Source: Kosakonia sp. H02 (GTDB lineage Bacteria; Pseudomonadota; Gammaproteobacteria; Enterobacterales; Enterobacteriaceae). From it: a DNA stretch of 64,000 bases. A program made the position numbers and the translations under genes. Shown here in pieces: positions 62,889 through 64,000 of the stretch (within the stretch, counting starts at the first letter, position 1; every line of letters begins with the position of its first letter). Location: the NCBI GenBank assembly GCA_030704225.1, contig CP131915.1:1116001-1180000 (forward strand), written 5' to 3'. The notes below the pieces were generated by a model. It ran no database searches. It was not told the origin of the DNA and worked only from the letters and a program-made list of their open reading frames with translations.

Positions 62889-63881
62889 ATGCGTCGTTTT
62901 ACCGCCCGCACGCTGCTTCTCTCGCTGGTATTTACCGGTGCGGCACAGGCCGCCGACTATGGCGAACAACTGGAAGGTTTTGCCTATCCGTGGCCTGTTC
63001 AGCGCTTTGAATTTCAGTCCCAACAACAGCCCCTGAGTATGGGGTATATGGATATCCGCGCCGATAAGCCCAATGGCGAGACCGTGGTTTTACTGCATGG
63101 TAAAAACTTTTGCGGCGCAACCTGGGAGAGCACTATCACCACATTGCATAATGCTGGTTACCGGGTGATCGCCCCCGATCAAATTGGCTTTTGTACCTCC
63201 ACCAAACCCGCGCATTATCAGTACAGCTTCCAGCAACTGGCGCAGAACACCCATCAGTTGCTGGCAAAACTGGGTGTCAAAAAAGCGGTGATTATGGGCC
63301 ACTCCACCGGCGGCATGCTGGCAACGCGTTATGCGCTGATGTACCCGCAGGAGACGCAGAAGCTGGTGATGGTCAACCCGATTGGGCTGGAAGACTGGAA
63401 AGCGAAAGGCGTGCCATACCGCAATGTTGATGAGTGGTATCAACGCGAGCTGAAAACCTCGGCGCAGAGCATTAAAGCCTATGAGCAGAAGACCTATTAC
63501 ATGGGGCAATGGAAGCCGGAATATGATAAATGGGTCGATATGCTGGCGGGGTTAAATAACGGGCCGGGCAAGCAACGCGTGGCGTGGAACTCGGCGCTGA
63601 TCTACGAAATGATCTACACCCAGCCGGTGGTGTATGAGTTTAAGGATTTACGCGTGCCAACCACGCTGTTTATCGGCACCGGCGATACCACCGCGCCGGG
63701 TAGCGACAGCGCGCCGCCAGAGGTGAAAAAAGCGGTCGGCAACTACCAGGTGCTGGGTAAAGAGGCGGCGAAACTTATTCCCCATGCCCGGCTGGTTGAG
63801 TTCCAGGGATTGGGCCATGCACCGCAGATGCAGGACCCGGCGAAGTTCCACCAGGCTTTGCTGAACGATCTGGCGAAGTAA
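62889..63881 (+). CDS. Exported alpha/beta-hydrolase
   Basis: 330 residues with a signal peptide (MRRFTARTLLLSLVFTGAAQA). Alpha/beta-hydrolase fold: oxyanion HGKNFCG, nucleophile elbow GHSTGG (Ser about residue 136), acid in GTGDTTAPG, and catalytic His in GLGHAPQM. A GGAGG ribosome site precedes the ATG. Close linkage to the SDR gene suggests a joint role. Esterase or lactonase activity in the periplasm is plausible; the substrate is unknown. Ends at a strong terminator. Confidence 0.87.
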   Translation: MRRFTARTLLLSLVFTGAAQAADYGEQLEGFAYPWPVQRFEFQSQQQPLSMGYMDIRADKPNGETVVLLHGKNFCGATWESTITTLHNAGYRVIAPDQIGFCTSTKPAHYQYSFQQLAQNTHQLLAKLGVKKAVIMGHSTGGMLATRYALMYPQETQKLVMVNPIGLEDWKAKGVPYRNVDEWYQRELKTSAQSIKAYEQKTYYMGQWKPEYDKWVDMLAGLNNGPGKQRVAWNSALIYEMIYTQPVVYEFKDLRVPTTLFIGTGDTTAPGSDSAPPEVKKAVGNYQVLGKEAAKLIPHARLVEFQGLGHAPQMQDPAKFHQALLNDLAK

Positions 63882-63884
63882 GCC

Positions 63885-63923
63885 GTTTGCCGGAAGCGGG
63901 TGTGATGCTTCCGGCAAACTTTT
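63885..63923 (+). terminator. Intrinsic terminator after the hydrolase gene
   Basis: Long perfect stem GTTTGCCGGAAGC / GCTTCCGGCAAAC with a 9-base loop followed by TTTT on the plus strand. The remaining sequence to the window end (about 80 bp) shows no recognisable gene. Confidence 0.88.
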
Positions 63924-64000
63924 GACACTACGTTCGGTACTACACGAGGGATTTTGTCAGTACCTCGAAGAGCAAACCTGGCCGGGTCGGGATGCCGAAG

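Overview
The window is chromosomal DNA of a member of the Enterobacteriaceae. Gene content, gene order and protein lengths follow the Escherichia coli glg-asd-gnt-ggt-ugp-liv-rpoH-fts-znt-nik segment almost gene for gene. The differences (arn operon inserted before nik, GABA aminotransferase between livJ and rpoH, bactofilin beside ryhB, tandem hok/sok loci) point to a relative in the Kosakonia/Enterobacter/Phytobacter area rather than Escherichia. The genus is my inference. There are no phage genes, transposase genes, tRNA, rRNA or CRISPR.

Layout. 1-9.7 kb: glycogen operon glgBXCAP (minus). 9.8-14.7 kb: asd, yhgN, then gluconate uptake and phosphorylation (gntU, gntK) and their repressor gntR, with two GntR operators. 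14.8-17.7 kb: yhhW (pirin), yhhX (oxidoreductase), a membrane bactofilin, and the Fur-controlled small RNA RyhB, readable from its Fur box and -35 to its terminator. 17.7-25.4 kb: ggt, yhhA and the phosphate-regulated glycerol-3-phosphate operon ugpBAECQ, with a Pho-box array. A 268-bp palindromic MITE-like element sits between ugpE and ugpC. 25.4-26.4 kb: two tandem hok/sok type I toxin-antitoxin loci. 26.4-33.3 kb: branched-chain amino acid transport (livKHMGF, livJ) with panM between livK and livJ. 33.6-39.3 kb: GABA-type aminotransferase, rpoH and the ftsYEX division/targeting operon. 39.4-47.5 kb: rsmD-yhhL, yhhN, zntA with a ZntR operator, tusA, yhhQ with a preQ1-I riboswitch, dcrB, yhhS and yhhT. 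47.5-54.9 kb: the whole arnBCADTEF lipid A modification operon with a PmrA box. 55.5-60.8 kb: nikABCDER nickel uptake with a perfect NikR operator. 60.8-63.9 kb: an iron-type alcohol dehydrogenase and an SDR-hydrolase pair without an obvious E. coli counterpart at this place.

How it fits together. Several units are self-contained sensory circuits whose cis sites are visible: gluconate-GntR, phosphate-PhoB-ugp, iron-Fur-RyhB, zinc-ZntR-zntA, preQ1-yhhQ, PmrA-arn and nickel-NikR-nik. REP/BIME repeats lie in four intergenic spaces. Most of the window is ordinary core genome. I found no clear undescribed multi-gene system. The points most worth a second look are the palindromic element inside ugp, the duplicated hok/sok pair, the membrane bactofilin beside ryhB, the possible livK leader terminator, and an unassigned terminator in the arnB-nikA gap.
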